Positions 1 to 7,234 of a DNA stretch of 17,202 nt are shown here, piece after piece. The notes beneath the pieces are model-generated. The model ran no database searches and was not told the DNA's origin. It saw only the letters and a list, made by a program, of their open reading frames with translations. Numbering within the stretch: the first letter of the stretch is position 1; every line of letters begins with the position of its first letter. The stretch is from Candidatus Sabulitectum sp. (GTDB lineage Bacteria; Fermentibacterota; Fermentibacteria; Fermentibacterales; JCC-6). The stretch covers positions 1-17,202 of the forward strand of contig JAOZRM010000048.1 of assembly GCA_029940175.1 (NCBI GenBank), in the 5' to 3' direction. The position numbers and the translations under genes are program-made.

Positions 1-1145
1 AGCCGGTGATGGCTCTTGTTGCATACTGTTCTTCCTCTGAGGAATTGAAGTGGCGTAAAACGATCTGGTCTGTTGTTATCGGGTTTGTTCCACTTATCAT
101 TTATGCCTTATTAAGATTGCGGGCAATGGGCTTTGGTGTGAACTACACCGAGAGTACTAGCTTTGGATTGTTCATGGTGAAAAATTTGGTAGTGCAGAAT
201 TCTATTGTCTGGCACCCATGGTTAACTGATGTTTCTGCGCGAATGCTTTTCCTCCTTTACCCCCTTGCTGTCTACTTCACAATTCCAGAATGGAAGAATC
301 GGATTCTTGTTTTCTCAATGGGTCTCTTTCTCATGCTGCCAGTGAGCAATCTTGTTTTGAGAGCTGATTTTTCTGTTGCTGCATTACCCGGGGCGGCTTT
401 GTTTCTGGGGTTTGCAGTTCAACGCCTTCATGGAAGAAAAATCCTTCTTCCTGCTTTAGCAGTGTTTTTTGCTGCAGTTATTCTTTTTTCCAGGGATGAG
501 ATCAGAATCCTTGGAATTGCATCAGATTATGTTGAAAGAACAACGATCAGACTTGCTGAAATATCAGATGAACTGCCCGGGACTGGCCCTGTGTTTGTAA
601 AGGGGGTTGAAGATGCGGTTGGCGGTTATGGGACTTTCTGGTCGGGGGAGTACATGGTTCCCATGAGATGCATGGGGATTCAAACAGATAGATTTATTAC
701 AGGAACAGATAGAATATGGGAAGGTTTAGCTCAGGAGAACGACTCCGGTTTTCTTGTCTTTCTGGCAGATGATGGGATAAACTACTTTTCTTCACCTCTG
801 TCAATCGATATGTACGCAGAACAGCCGGACACTACTGTGATTCTTTCCGGCAGTATTCCAGTGGGAGAGTTAATTCAGTATCCATCGTGTAGTGTACCTG
901 ATCAGAGCAGTGTTCTTTATCTTGTTTTGCCTTTCTATAACGACTTTGTTGTTCCAATTTCTTCTGAAATAAACAATGGACAATATGTTTTCGATCTTGC
1001 AGCAATTCCAGAGTGGCTTGCTTCTGATCAGAATGCTGTTCTCATGGTAACAGAACCTCTGGAACTAACTTTCACAAGCAGAAACATCTCGCTGGAGCAA
1101 GCCTTGCAAGCTATTAAATTAAAAGAAGAGACATCTGCTATCTGA
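1..1145 (+). CDS. Polytopic membrane protein, 5'-truncated (possibly GT-C glycosyltransferase-like)
   Basis: The reading frame is open from the first bases of the window, so the gene very probably begins upstream; the GTG at 6 and ATG at 9 have no visible ribosome binding site. About 379 residues are visible. The first 160 hold about five hydrophobic segments, near residues 19-40, 80-93, 98-118, 122-140 and 146-160. A soluble tail of about 215 residues with no recognised motif follows. This plan, many membrane helices then a periplasm-facing C-terminal domain, is seen in GT-C type glycosyltransferases of the PMT/TMTC sort, but no catalytic DxD or DE motif is visible because those lie near the N-terminus. 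The function is therefore unproven. The last 8 bases overlap, tail to tail, the end of the minus-strand sulfatase gene. Confidence 0.75.
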   Translation, partial: PVMALVAYCSSSEELKWRKTIWSVVIGFVPLIIYALLRLRAMGFGVNYTESTSFGLFMVKNLVVQNSIVWHPWLTDVSARMLFLLYPLAVYFTIPEWKNRILVFSMGLFLMLPVSNLVLRADFSVAALPGAALFLGFAVQRLHGRKILLPALAVFFAAVILFSRDEIRILGIASDYVERTTIRLAEISDELPGTGPVFVKGVEDAVGGYGTFWSGEYMVPMRCMGIQTDRFITGTDRIWEGLAQENDSGFLVFLADDGINYFSSPLSIDMYAEQPDTTVILSGSIPVGELIQYPSCSVPDQSSVLYLVLPFYNDFVVPISSEINNGQYVFDLAAIPEWLASDQNAVLMVTEPLELTFTSRNISLEQALQAIKLKEETSAI

Positions 1146-2417
1146 TATATCCCAGATCAATAAGTCGTCTCATTTCAATCAATGCATCTTCGTTCTGCGT
1201 GGGTGTGCAGATACACGGCCAGGCCCAGTATTCCAATACTTCTTCCAGTAACAAGCTGTCTGTGGTCAGCCTGTTCAGTTCCCCGGGATCATCTGCCAGG
1301 TTGAAGGTTTCACTGGAATCCGGTTCAACAAACCAGATCACCTTACTGGAGTTCTGTAGACAAGCCGCAGAAGCTGTATCTGCATTAACACCACTGGATG
1401 GAATAACTCTATCACTGGAGAACTCTTCCAGAATATTCACACCTTCTACATGGTCTGGAACGGGGATATCCAGGTACTTCAGAACCGTTGGCAACACATC
1501 GTACTGTCCCACATTTTGTGAAATAACAGTGCCTGGTTCAATACCGGGGCCGGTTAGTATCAGGGGTATATGGAGAGCCTGCTGATAGAGATTGTGGGCA
1601 TGTCCCCAGTCTCCGTGCTGCATGAATTCCTCACCGTGGTCTGCGATGAGAATAAACAGAGTGTTGTCCGTCAAATCCATTTCCCGCATTCCATGAAAAA
1701 GTCTTGAGAGCTGGCTGTCAGTCCATCTGATCTCAGAGTCATACATGGCTGTCATATGCTCAATAAGAACAGGATCATTGCACATATCAATTGCCGGCCA
1801 TTCGGTTATACCGTTTGCTCCGGATCGCTTAAAAAGTGTGTCAAAGGGTGCTGGTGGTTCGTAGGGAAGATGAGGGTCGAAAAGGTGTACTGTAACAAAA
1901 AAAGGATCTTCTACCTGGTTGGTACTGAAATATTTAAGAAGAGTATCAACAGTAAGATCCGCATTGTCACTTTCATCATCATTGAACCAGAAAAGATCAT
2001 TGCCTTTTGAAATGCCGAAGGGTTCACCCAGATACCCACATTGACCAGTGCAGTGGTTGAATAGCCCTGCTCTTTCAATATGGTTGTCAGCGTGGCCATC
2101 TCAAGGTCAAGGCCATGGGAGAACCCGTCGTAGTGACTGCACCCATGGCTTCTTTCAGAAAGCCCTGTAAAAATCGAAGCCATTCCCGGCAGGGTCCACG
2201 GAGCCTGGGCCTGACAATTCTGAAAACGAACTCCGGTTGCTGCCAGGCTGTCAATTGTAGGAGAAGTATCACGGTGATATCCGTGGCAACCAAGGTGTTT
2301 GGCGTTGAGTGTATCGATGATAACGAGAACAACGTTAGTCTTAGCCTTGCTGTTCCCCCCGCACGAAACAGATAGAAGAACCAGAATTATCAAGCAATAA
2401 AGAGTAGCATATTTCAT
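1138..2417 (-). pseudogene. Sulfatase-family (alkaline phosphatase superfamily) lipoprotein, frameshifted
   Basis: Two minus-strand frames make one sulfatase-fold protein. The N-terminal part starts at ATG 2417 with GGAGAG six bases upstream (spacer GCAA-type), encodes a lipoprotein-like signal with Cys19, and has the metal-binding VIIDT (Asp35), the DTSPTIDSLA signature and PWTLPGMASIFTG. Thr75 sits at the usual nucleophile position, so this is not the formylglycine CxPSR class; Thr is typical of the phosphoglycerol/phosphoethanolamine transferase-like branch. At Pro133 the frame goes wrong and runs to a stop at 1911. The -1 frame (from 2019) continues the family exactly: FGISKGND, then FFVTVHLFDPHLPY, ADHGEEFMQHGDWGH and the end at 1138. 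One missing base, for example CCCC shortened to CCC at 2020-2022, explains the break. Restored length is about 426 residues, normal for the family. It may be a real pseudogene or a sequencing/assembly error. The fragments seen alone are 1911-2417 and 1138-1785. Confidence 0.85.
2017..2024 (-). other. Frameshift point in the sulfatase gene
   Basis: On the minus strand the bases read AACCCTTC. Frame 0 gives Asn-Pro-Ser-Ala-Phe and soon loses family similarity. Re-reading from the T gives Asn-Pro-Phe-Gly-Ile-Ser-Lys-Gly, which fits the sulfatase pattern. There is no X-XXY-YYZ slippery heptamer, and I saw no strong hairpin just downstream, so a one-base loss is more likely than programmed frameshifting. 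Confidence 0.75.
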
Positions 2418-2519
2418 TTGCTCTCCGCAATGTATGAGATTGTACAGATGTGAAAGAGAAACATAGTTTGTTTTCTGCTCTTTAGGTAGACATATTCTCA
2501 TGCTTGAAAGGAGATTGTT

Positions 2520-3344
2520 GTGTTGAGTTTATTCATTCTGGCTGTAACTGTTGCAGTGCCATCTCTTGTCTCTTCCGGAGGATTCGCAGCATATCTTACT
2601 GCCGGAGGAGAGTCCATCTCTGTGGTTCGTGATGGCGCGGAAAGTGTTTTTACATTGCACGCTCTGCCTGGAGAAAGGCTCAGTTACCCCGCCTTTGGTG
2701 ATTTAAAACTTGTGTACGTTTCTTCCTCAAGAGGTCTTGTTCAGCAGGATATTATAACTGGTGAATCTGTTGTTTTAAGTGAAAATTCCACAGGCGCACC
2801 GTGGATATCTTCCACGGGTGATCTGTGGTACACTCAGGATGGATATCTGTTCATGAACGGTGCATCTACAGGTGTTTCAATTCCAGCTTTTTCGGTAAGT
2901 GTTGAGAATGGTGTAGCCGCCTTTACTGACAGGAATGATGACCTTCACATCCTCTCTCTGGAAAATGGTGAAGATCTGGTGTTTCAAGGGTATCGTTTCT
3001 TCTTTCCTACTGTTCTTACAAATGGAGATGTGATAACACCCACCCTTACAGGAGAGATCATCCATATCCCTTCCGGAGATATCCCCACAGTGGTGGGCAA
3101 TGGCGAGCAACCCTGCTGGAGTTATGAGCTGGATGGACTTTTTTTCTGTGTCTCGGAAGATGACGGGCACAACTTGACCGGTGCTGATATCTGGTTTGTC
3201 AAACCGGGCAGTGAGCAGATCAGAGTAACCTGGTCTCCGGAGGTCTTTGAGACCAGACCATCATGCTCAGGTGATGTACTCTGGTTCGTTGACAGCAGGA
3301 ACGGAATTCCGGATTGTGTGAGATTAGATGCTCTTCCTCTTTAA
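2520..3344 (+). CDS. Exported PD40/TolB-like beta-propeller protein
   Basis: A 274-residue protein starting at GTG 2520, supported by AAAGGAGA at 2507-2514. Residues 1-20 form a hydrophobic export signal ending near SLVSSGG. The rest is low-helix, strand-rich sequence with repeated Trp/Gly/Asp patterns such as GAPWISSTGDLWY, QPCWSYELDG and ADIWFVKPG, followed by TRPSCSGDVLWFVDSRNG. These resemble the WSPDG..I.F.S.R.G..DIW repeats of PD40/TolB propellers, though degenerate. It has no catalytic motif; a binding or scaffold role in the periplasm or at the surface is the most that can be inferred. Its last 17 bases overlap the start of the amidase gene, so the two are likely co-expressed. It diverges from the sulfatase gene across about 100 bases. 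Confidence 0.75.
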   Translation: MLSLFILAVTVAVPSLVSSGGFAAYLTAGGESISVVRDGAESVFTLHALPGERLSYPAFGDLKLVYVSSSRGLVQQDIITGESVVLSENSTGAPWISSTGDLWYTQDGYLFMNGASTGVSIPAFSVSVENGVAAFTDRNDDLHILSLENGEDLVFQGYRFFFPTVLTNGDVITPTLTGEIIHIPSGDIPTVVGNGEQPCWSYELDGLFFCVSEDDGHNLTGADIWFVKPGSEQIRVTWSPEVFETRPSCSGDVLWFVDSRNGIPDCVRLDALPL

Positions 3345-4596
3345 ACTTATCGGTTTTGTAGTTTTCGGTGGAATAACTGTATGCCTTGATCCAGGCCATG
3401 GAGGAACAAGCACCGGTGCATACGGGGAATACATTCTGGAGAAGGATGTTGTTCTTCAGGTGGCACTTCAGGTTACGAACTGGTTGAATCAGGTACCGGG
3501 CGTTTCTTGTGTTGGCTTAACCCGCGACGGAGATTACAATGTTTCCCTCCAGGCCAGAACAGACTATGCAAATTCCTGGGGTTTTGATTACTTCATTTCC
3601 ATTCATGAGAATGCATTCAATGGAGCGGTGCAGGGCACAGAGACATTCTGCTATTCTTTTGAGCCTGATGACATCTCTTATCAGCTTGCTGTTCCAGTTC
3701 AGAACAGTATTCTTGATGCCTACGGGTACACAGACAGAGGCGTAAAGGTCGGAGATTATCTCCATGTTATCAGGGAATCCAATATGCCTGCCATTCTCGG
3801 GGAGGGCAGCTTTCTTGATTATACTCTGAACTGGAATGAATCCTACCTGTATGCGTTCAATGTAGATGATCATGTTGGTGTACAGGCCTGGGCTTACACA
3901 AGCGGACTCTGCGAATTTCTTGGGTTGTCTGTGCCTGATTACGGCAATGGTGTGATACTCATGGATAATCTATCCCCGGGATTTGCAGTGGATGATTCTC
4001 TTAAGTGGTCTGTTCAGGCATCAGGAGCCCCGTGGATGATGAATTGCATCACTGCCTCAGCTGAATCAGGCAGGACAGCATCATGGGCTTCCATGATCCC
4101 GGTAAACGGCTATTTCGTTCTAACCAGCTGGTGGACCTCCGGCAGCGATCGTTCCTCTTCGGTGTGCTATCGTGTGTTTCATTCCGGTGGTTTTACTGAT
4201 ATTTACGTTGACCAGCTTGCAGGCGGGGGAGAGTGGGTGCCTCTGGGATATTTCTCTTTCAGCGGTGAGTGTTCGATTCAGATCCTTGGCTCTCAGAGTT
4301 CTCCCGGGGTTATGGTTGCTGACGCGGTGAAGCTCGTTCCTGCTCTTGGTACCCAGCAAGCAGAAACCTCTTGTTTATCTGTTGTTCGAAACCCGTCATC
4401 TTCATTCACCATTCTACTGCCTTCGTCTTCACCTGTTTCTACAGAAGTGTTGATCTACAACTCTGCCGGTAGAAGAGTGTCAACTCTCACTGGTACCGGT
4501 TCGGTTGAATGGAACCCGGTTGATCTACCTCAGGGAGTGTATTTTGCTGTGGAAGAAGATATGTTTCAATCAATAAAGCTGGTTTACATCAGATAG
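3328..4596 (+). CDS. N-acetylmuramoyl-L-alanine amidase with golvesin/Xly-like and C-terminal sorting-like domains
   Basis: A 422-residue secreted cell-wall hydrolase that should cleave the amide bond between MurNAc and L-Ala in peptidoglycan. After a short signal (1-17) the Amidase_3 fold begins at once. The zinc ligands are His24 in DPGHGG, Glu38 in LEKD and His93 in SIHENA; the catalytic Glu is Glu159 in LGEGSF. Residues about 210-337 match the golvesin/Xly carbohydrate-binding-like pattern: MDNLSPGF, WWTSGSDRSSSVCYRVFHSG, VDQLAGGGEWVPLGYFSF, VMVADAVKLVP. Residues about 345-422 resemble the FlgD-like/type IX sorting tail, with VLIYNSAGRRV, LPQGVYF and a final KLVYIR. It starts inside the end of the propeller gene with a weak ribosome binding site, which suggests translational coupling. 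The amidase call is firm; the C-terminal domain names are by pattern. Confidence 0.9.
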   Translation: MLFLFKLIGFVVFGGITVCLDPGHGGTSTGAYGEYILEKDVVLQVALQVTNWLNQVPGVSCVGLTRDGDYNVSLQARTDYANSWGFDYFISIHENAFNGAVQGTETFCYSFEPDDISYQLAVPVQNSILDAYGYTDRGVKVGDYLHVIRESNMPAILGEGSFLDYTLNWNESYLYAFNVDDHVGVQAWAYTSGLCEFLGLSVPDYGNGVILMDNLSPGFAVDDSLKWSVQASGAPWMMNCITASAESGRTASWASMIPVNGYFVLTSWWTSGSDRSSSVCYRVFHSGGFTDIYVDQLAGGGEWVPLGYFSFSGECSIQILGSQSSPGVMVADAVKLVPALGTQQAETSCLSVVRNPSSSFTILLPSSSPVSTEVLIYNSAGRRVSTLTGTGSVEWNPVDLPQGVYFAVEEDMFQSIKLVYIR

Positions 4597-4611
4597 TTCT
4601 TTGCGCAAACG

Positions 4612-5274
4612 TTACTTTTCCAGGAGTCCAACTGCTTTCAGACTTATGATATCATCTTTTGTAACTATGAAGTGATCCAGTATTTTGAAATCCATGTCTT
4701 CACCAAGCTTGATCATTTTTCTCGTTAAGGCCAGATCCTCCCGGCTGGGATCCGTTCTTCCCCCCGGATGGTTGTGTACCAGTATTACTCCTGCCGCGCT
4801 GTGAGCGATGACCTTTTCCACCAGGTTTCTCGGGTGGACCTGGGTACGGTTCACCGTTCCGTATTCAAGATCAACTTCGGCCAGAAGGGTGTTGGAAGAG
4901 TTGAGAAGGATGGCACTGAATCGTTCTCTTCTCTGGGAGCCAAGCCTTTTCTTCAGATACTCTGCGACCTCATCGGGGCCGGTTATCTTTACTTTGTCTT
5001 CAGGGGCTACTGCCATGGCGCTCAACTGGTGAAAGAGAGAGATAAGGATTGCAGTTGATTCACCTATGTTTTTCACCAGCATGAGATTTGAAGGAGGTTG
5101 CTCAAGGATGTTCTTCAGGCTTCCGAATTTGTCCATGAGATCTTCTGAGAGCCTTCGCATATCCTTACGAGGTGCTGCATAGGTAAGAAGCAGTTCAAGA
5201 GCTTCACGATCAGTGAAGCCCTTGATACCAGCTCTTAGAAAACGCTGTCTCAGCCGTTCTCTGTGACCTTCCAT
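4612..5274 (-). CDS. radC: RadC family protein (JAB/MPN+ domain)
   Basis: A 220-residue RadC/UPF0758 protein, normal length. An N-terminal helix-hairpin-helix-like part (about 1-95, with LEQPPSNLMLVKNIGESTA) precedes a JAB metallo-domain. The JAMM metal motif HxH-x7-S-x2-D is intact: His167, His169, Ser177 and Asp180 in HNHPGGRTDPSRED. The usual HNHPSG is HNHPGG here, a tolerated change outside the metal ligands. The cellular role of the family is unsettled: it was named for DNA repair, but that was later questioned. Its ATG overlaps the TAA of the upstream mscS-like gene by one base (TAATG), so it is probably translated by coupling with it. It ends 15 bases from the convergent amidase stop. 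Confidence 0.92.
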   Translation of the reverse strand: MEGHRERLRQRFLRAGIKGFTDREALELLLTYAAPRKDMRRLSEDLMDKFGSLKNILEQPPSNLMLVKNIGESTAILISLFHQLSAMAVAPEDKVKITGPDEVAEYLKKRLGSQRRERFSAILLNSSNTLLAEVDLEYGTVNRTQVHPRNLVEKVIAHSAAGVILVHNHPGGRTDPSREDLALTRKMIKLGEDMDFKILDHFIVTKDDIISLKAVGLLEK

Positions 5275-6326
5275 TACTTCTCCAGGTAAACAGTGGTGGA
5301 CGGGAAGGCGAAATCGAGACCAAGTTCCTCAACAACCCGCATGATCTTCAAGTTGAGATCCTGCCTGCTCTGGAGAAATTTCGAATAATCTGTGGTTCTT
5401 ATGAAGAAAAGCATTTCAACGTTCAGCGAAGAGTCACCGAAGGTTGTGAAATGGATGTTTGATCCATTGTGCTCTGCCATTTCATCCTCTTCCAGCATTT
5501 TTCTGAGAGATGTTACCAGTTCCTGCATCTTAGCAGCTGTAGCATCGTAGGTTATTCCGATTGTTATTGTGCATCTGCGCATGGGTCTTTTGGAGAGATT
5601 GTCTATGGTGGAGTCAACGATTTCCTTGTTGGGTATGGTCACCAGAGTTTTCCCAACAGTTCTAATCCTTGTGGATCGTAGTCCCACTTCTTCAATGGTA
5701 CCACTCACCCCGCCGACCTGAACGAAGTCACCCACCATGAACGGGCGATCAAGGAAGAGTGCAATGGATGCGAAAATGCCTGCAATAGAGTCCTGAGCCG
5801 CAAATGCAAAAGCCAGTCCTCCGATACCCAGACCGGCGATGATACCGGAAACAGGGTAGTTCTTGAGCTGCATGAAGAAAACAATACCAATGGCGGTAAG
5901 TGCGAATTTCGCTAGTTTTCTAAGAACTGGAATTAGCTGGTCATCAAGCTGTGACTCTGTTTCATCCGCCAGAGAACCCATCTGCAGTGCAACATCATCT
6001 ATCACAACGAACAGTATTCTGATAACGGTAAACGTCAGTAGAACTTGAATAATGTTCAGAGCAACAAGGTTCACCGTGCCATGAATGTTGAGCAGTAGCA
6101 GAGAAAAGTAAAAGCCTGTAAAAACAACCAGAAATGCCAGTGATCCGGCAAGTCCGTCCAGAAGAATAGTGAAGAAATTCTCTACTTTCTTTAGGGGCTT
6201 TTTAAGAGATGAGCTTACAATCTTTCTCAGCAGCAGAGATAGAAGAATACCAAGGATGAAAGCAGCAATCCTGCCCAGTGGTATCGAACCTGCCGTATAA
6301 TCCAGCATGGTCTTAATAAAATCCAT
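5274..6326 (-). CDS. MscS-family mechanosensitive ion channel
   Basis: A 350-residue inner-membrane channel that should open under membrane tension and release solutes during osmotic downshock. The hydrophobic segments are near 18-35, 55-80, 88-110 and 138-153, then the pore helix at about 159-193, with a Gly/Ala-packed stretch GLGIGGLAFAFAAQDSIAG followed by FLDRPFMVGDFVQVGGVSGTIEEV, the hallmark start of the MscS beta domain. It is longer than E. coli MscS (286) by about two helices' worth at the N-terminus. The start was set at ATG 6326 because AAAGGAA lies six bases upstream and a good promoter lies just before it; an in-frame TTG-type start at 6398 would lie upstream of that promoter. 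First gene of a two-gene unit with radC. Confidence 0.92.
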   Translation of the reverse strand: MDFIKTMLDYTAGSIPLGRIAAFILGILLSLLLRKIVSSSLKKPLKKVENFFTILLDGLAGSLAFLVVFTGFYFSLLLLNIHGTVNLVALNIIQVLLTFTVIRILFVVIDDVALQMGSLADETESQLDDQLIPVLRKLAKFALTAIGIVFFMQLKNYPVSGIIAGLGIGGLAFAFAAQDSIAGIFASIALFLDRPFMVGDFVQVGGVSGTIEEVGLRSTRIRTVGKTLVTIPNKEIVDSTIDNLSKRPMRRCTITIGITYDATAAKMQELVTSLRKMLEEDEMAEHNGSNIHFTTFGDSSLNVEMLFFIRTTDYSKFLQSRQDLNLKIMRVVEELGLDFAFPSTTVYLEK

Positions 6327-6360
6327 TATAATTCCTTTCATTCTTTGTGTTATGACTGCA

Positions 6361-6389
6361 ATTTTGCTTAGTTTTTGACTTGCTGTCAA
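6361..6389 (-). promoter_or_regulatory. Sigma70-type promoter for mscS-radC
   Basis: Read on the minus strand: TTGACA (6389-6384), a 17-base spacer, then CAAAAT (6366-6361), 4 of 6 matches to TATAAT. Transcription would begin near 6354, giving a leader of about 28 bases that contains the AAAGGAA ribosome binding site. A perfect -35 and ideal spacing make this one of the two best promoter candidates in the window. Confidence 0.6.
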
Positions 6390-6431
6390 TAGGAGCAACA
6401 GTCACAGATTATTTCGCCTGCTTGATACTGG

Positions 6432-6460
6432 TTGACGAAAGTGTTTTTGTTGGGCATTAT
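6432..6460 (+). promoter_or_regulatory. Sigma70-type promoter for lepB
   Basis: TTGACG (6432-6437), a 17-base spacer, then CATTAT (6455-6460). Transcription would begin near 6467. The leader would then be only about 11 bases to ATG 6478 but about 23 bases to TTG 6490, so the promoter position bears on the lepB start choice. Its -35 lies about 43 bases from that of the opposed mscS promoter. Confidence 0.55.
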
Positions 6461-6479
6461 CGCTTTCACAACTGATCAT

Positions 6480-6485
6480 GGGAGG
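6480..6485 (+). promoter_or_regulatory. Ribosome binding site GGGAGG that decides the lepB start
   Basis: The sequence ATGGGAGGTCTTTTG holds a near-perfect SD directly after ATG 6478 and four bases before an in-frame TTG at 6490. ATG 6478 itself has no SD upstream. TTG 6490 is therefore favoured despite a slightly short spacer. Confidence 0.5.
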
Positions 6486-6489
6486 TCTT

Positions 6490-7233
6490 TTGAACCCTAA
6501 GCTTGAAAAGTACGGTAACTGGTTTCTGCAACTTGCATTAGCCCTTCTTGTGTTCTTTGGTTTTCTCAGACCATACGTTATTGAGGCTTACCGAATTCCC
6601 ACTCCAAGTATGTCACCTACACTTCCTGTTGGTGATCACCTGCTGGTGCTCAAGTCGGAAAATGGTCAACAGATCCCATTTTCTGATCGGATGCAGCCTC
6701 TTTTACACAATTTCCGCGGTGAAAGAAGATGGCTTCTCATGCCGGCCACAGGATCTGTTGAGCTGGGTGAAAGCATTGTTTTCAGGTATCCCGTGGATGA
6801 GGAAGTTACATTTATAAAGAGAGTTGTAGCTATGGAGGGCGATTCTGTACGAGTGTTTAATGACACTCTTTATGTGAACGGAGAGCCATCTCCATACGCC
6901 ACTGCACACCAGGACTGGCTTAATCCCAGCGTCATTGATGAACAGTGGCCTGATTGTCTGCCTTACCTTGAATCGAATTATGGGATTGCTGATCTGGCAT
7001 TTAATGAGATCGCCTCAAATGTGGTTATGGACAACGGTGGTAATCCTGTGTACATTGTCCCCCCGGGAAATGTTTTTATGATGGGTGATAACCGTGATCA
7101 CTCCAGTGACAGCAGAATCTGGGGTCCCATGGATCTTGAACTGGTCAAGGGGCAGGCAGTTGTTACTTACTGGTCGTGGCAGCCTGGAAGCGGGCTCCCG
7201 AAAATCGACAGAATTGCGAGGCTTGTTCGCTGA
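6490..7233 (+). CDS. lepB: Signal peptidase I
   Basis: Membrane-anchored Ser/Lys protease that removes signal peptides from exported proteins; 247 residues from TTG 6490 (251 if ATG 6478 is used). One N-terminal membrane anchor (about 11-28) is followed by box B, IPTPSMSPTL, with nucleophile Ser40, and box D, FIKRVVAMEGD, with general base Lys110. Box E, GDNRDHSSDSRIWGPM, is intact near the C-terminus. Between the catalytic boxes and box E there are two insertions: about 40 residues before IVFRYP, and about 60 residues after NGEPSPYA that include a DWLNPS..EQWPDCLPYLE stretch. These make the protein longer than minimal type I peptidases. It is the first gene of a unit with the next, unrecognised gene, one base apart. 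Confidence 0.93.
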   Translation: MNPKLEKYGNWFLQLALALLVFFGFLRPYVIEAYRIPTPSMSPTLPVGDHLLVLKSENGQQIPFSDRMQPLLHNFRGERRWLLMPATGSVELGESIVFRYPVDEEVTFIKRVVAMEGDSVRVFNDTLYVNGEPSPYATAHQDWLNPSVIDEQWPDCLPYLESNYGIADLAFNEIASNVVMDNGGNPVYIVPPGNVFMMGDNRDHSSDSRIWGPMDLELVKGQAVVTYWSWQPGSGLPKIDRIARLVR

Positions 7234-7234
7234 T

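Noticed and set aside
2016..2024. Programmed -1 frameshift in the sulfatase gene
   Set aside because: No slippery heptamer and no clear downstream structure; a lost base in a C run is simpler.
2431..2500. Promoters between the sulfatase and propeller genes
   Set aside because: TACAAT (minus, 2444-2439) and TTGTTT-N17-CATATT (plus) can be read, but each has a poor partner hexamer or poor -10, so neither is listed as a feature.
2418..2501. Upstream extension of the sulfatase to an ATG at 2501
   Set aside because: The 28 extra residues break the lipoprotein signal, and the ATG at 2417 has GGAGAG nearby.
4603..4612. Palindrome TTTGCGCAAA as a terminator between the amidase and radC
   Set aside because: It has no loop and no T tract right after it, so it is not a credible intrinsic terminator.
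6327..6398. Longer mscS start at 6398
   Set aside because: It is upstream of the likely promoter and adds 24 residues; AAAGGAA precedes ATG 6326.
7085..7234. Extension of the unrecognised gene back into lepB
   Set aside because: It is an open shadow frame within lepB; the ATG at 7235 fits tight coupling.
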